The translations under genes and the position numbers were made by a program. Shown here piece by piece: positions 60,909 to 64,000 of a stretch of 64,000 bases of DNA (position 1 is its first letter; each line of letters begins with the position of its first letter). Below the pieces are notes generated by a model. It saw only the letters and a list, made by a program, of their open reading frames with translations. It ran no database searches and was not told where the DNA came from. The stretch is taken from positions 157,183 through 221,182 of the forward strand of contig NZ_JAJOYX010000004.1 in assembly GCF_022565915.1 (NCBI RefSeq), written 5' to 3'. Origin of the DNA: Nesterenkonia sp. LB17. Lineage in GTDB: Bacteria > Actinomycetota > Actinomycetes > Actinomycetales > Micrococcaceae.

Positions 60909-61448
60909 CTAGGCGATGAGGGTGAGTCCCCAGACGGTGAGCAGCGCGAACCCGGCGCCCCAGAGGATGACCGAGACCAGCATCCAGGCCATCACCGCGT
61001 GACGTGAGGCGCCGAAGGACACCATCAGCGGGGCCGTGAACTGGCTCGGCAGCGCGAGCGGCCCGAGGATCGAGACCCCTGGCACGCCGAAGCGATCAAA
61101 GATCCGCCGGACCTTCTCGCGCTTGGCGGACTTCTCCGGGTCCATCTGCTGCGGGCGCTTGTGCAGGATCGCGGTGCGCACCCAGTGGGCGACGTAGACG
61201 ACCAGGATCAGCGAGAGCATATTGCCGACGACGGCGGCGATGAGCGCCACCGCCGGGTGCATGCCCGCGAGGATTCCGATCGGAGCTCCGAAGAACGACT
61301 CCACAAAGGGAATGGCGGAGACCAGGATGACGCCGAGCCACTGAAGTGCCGCTGGCAGGCCCTGGGTCCAGTTCTGCAGGCCTGCGACCCAGCTGTCCCC
61401 GTCCACGGTGGTGGCGACGTCGGTGGCAAGTGTGAGTGATTCGAGCAT
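60909..61448 (-). CDS. small multidrug export protein
   Basis: A 179-residue membrane protein with about five hydrophobic segments of the putative small multidrug export family (PF06695-like): LGVILVSAIPFVESFFGAPIG near the start, a basic cytoplasmic loop (KRPQQMDPEKSAKREKVRRI), and FDRFGVPGVSILGPLALPSQ, which is the conserved hairpin. Function is predicted from family name only. It is divergent from the TetR-MFS pair. The region between holds two TetR-like operators, so it may be controlled together with the drug exporter. Confidence 0.82.
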   Translation of the reverse strand: MLESLTLATDVATTVDGDSWVAGLQNWTQGLPAALQWLGVILVSAIPFVESFFGAPIGILAGMHPAVALIAAVVGNMLSLILVVYVAHWVRTAILHKRPQQMDPEKSAKREKVRRIFDRFGVPGVSILGPLALPSQFTAPLMVSFGASRHAVMAWMLVSVILWGAGFALLTVWGLTLIA

Positions 61449-61525
61449 TGCCTCAGTATTTCGGAGTATCGCCCGGGCTGCGTCAGCCCGAGGGGTGATC
61501 CGTGGAGAGTCTTGTCCTCATCTCC

Positions 61526-61566
61526 TTGCACTTGTGCAAAGTTGTATCGGTGCATAAGATGCACTA

Positions 61567-61571
<5 letters not shown>
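61526..61571. promoter_or_regulatory. tetR promoter with two matching palindromes
   Basis: TTGCACTTGTGCAA (61526-61539) overlaps the -35 (TTGTGC 61532-61537), and ATGCACTAGTGCAA (61559-61572) overlaps the transcription and translation start; -10 TAAGAT is at 61555-61560 (spacer 17). The two copies share the TGCACTNGTGCA core, 33 bp apart (three helical turns), as expected for cooperative autorepression by the TetR-family protein encoded at 61567. Confidence 0.75.
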
Positions 61572-63812
<2,241 letters not shown>

Positions 63813-63816
63813 AGCA

Positions 63817-63831
63817 GGCGCTCCTTGCGCC
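63817..63831 (+). terminator. small hairpin after MFS gene
   Basis: GGCGC and GCGCC around a 5-nt loop, followed 6 nt later by GTTT. Weak terminator candidate. Confidence 0.35.
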
Positions 63832-63908
63832 GCCGCGTTTCATCTACTGGGCGATTTGAGGGAGTTTCCGGGTGGCGGATTCCAGCGGTCGTTGCAACAA
63901 CAGCGGTT

Positions 63909-64000
63909 TCAACTGGTGGTGAGTAAGTCTCTCATCGCTTCTGCTGGGGTCCGCCAGTCCAGGGTCTTCCTCGGGCGTCCATTGAGGAGATATGCCACGT
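63909..64000 (-). CDS. IS30-family transposase, C-terminal end only
   Basis: On the minus strand the last 92 bp of the window encode AYLLNGRPRKTLDWRTPAEA followed by MRDLLTTS and a stop at 63909-63911. The NGRPRKTLxWxTPAEA block is the C-terminal signature of IS30-family transposases. The gene continues past the right edge. The stretch 63855-63908 next to it, including GCGGTCGTTGCAAC, is probably the inside of the element's terminal inverted repeat. Whether the element is intact cannot be seen. Confidence 0.8.
   Translation of the reverse strand, partial: VAYLLNGRPRKTLDWRTPAEAMRDLLTTS

Overview
The window is a contiguous piece of a high-GC actinobacterial chromosome. Gene content (MmsA/GguAB-type sugar ABC transporter, cory-CC-star/ArsA pair, sunset-domain secreted protein, CGNR zinc-finger protein, MadLM malonate carrier), strong third-position GC bias and many promoter-like TANNNT boxes 6-8 nt in front of start codons (leaderless mRNAs) fit a Micrococcales/Micrococcaceae-type organism such as Nesterenkonia or Arthrobacter. 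The genus is a guess from gene content.

Layout. 1-4.8 kb: end of a pirin gene, a decayed short-chain dehydrogenase, two DUF202 membrane proteins, a SurA-like lipoprotein, glycerate kinase and a universal stress protein. 4.9-16.7 kb: an L-arabinose locus, with a LacI-type regulator, a 16-bp perfect palindrome over the promoter, araB-araD-araA with ATGA overlaps, a ChvE/GguA/GguB-type sugar importer, and then a fused lactonase/FAD alditol oxidase behind a poly-G/poly-C tract that looks like an assembly artefact. 16.7-20.1 kb: DUF421 protein, a Gfo/Idh/MocA pseudogene, an FMN-dependent alpha-hydroxyacid dehydrogenase, and a secreted Ig-like/sunset-domain protein bracketed by two copies of a 44-nt palindromic repeat. 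20.3-24.4 kb: electron-transfer flavoprotein genes, a CitE-like lyase and an acyl-CoA dehydrogenase that appears to lack its catalytic glutamate. 24.4-26.4 kb: a GNAT acetyltransferase and a sugar-porter MFS carrier.

26.5-36.6 kb is the most interesting region. A hydroquinone-type catabolic/detoxification operon (maleylacetate reductase, ring-cleaving dioxygenase, MhqD-like hydrolase), a DoxX gene, an amidohydrolase, and an operon of CaiB-type CoA transferase, citryl-CoA-lyase-like protein and LigB/LigA-type dioxygenase each have a CGGAC-N4-GTCCG (or one-mismatch) palindrome at the promoter. They look like one regulon. An ArsA ATPase and its cory-CC-star partner sit among them without such a site. 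36.7-42.5 kb: IclR and GntR regulators, then a malonate operon with malonyl-CoA decarboxylase and malonyl-CoA synthetase fused in one frame, followed by madL and madM.

42.6-64 kb: a MinD/ParA-like ATPase, a HAD/GH65 phosphorylase fusion, a double-hotdog thioesterase, a CPBP protease, a MATE exporter, several unknown membrane proteins, a CGNR protein, a SRPBCC protein, a phytoene-desaturase-like oxidoreductase, a lysE/lysG exporter-regulator pair around a 23-bp palindrome, an LLM-class oxidoreductase, a small multidrug export protein divergent from a TetR-MFS pair with two copies of a TGCACTNGTGCA operator, and the end of an IS30-type transposase at the right edge. No rRNA, tRNA or CRISPR array was recognised.
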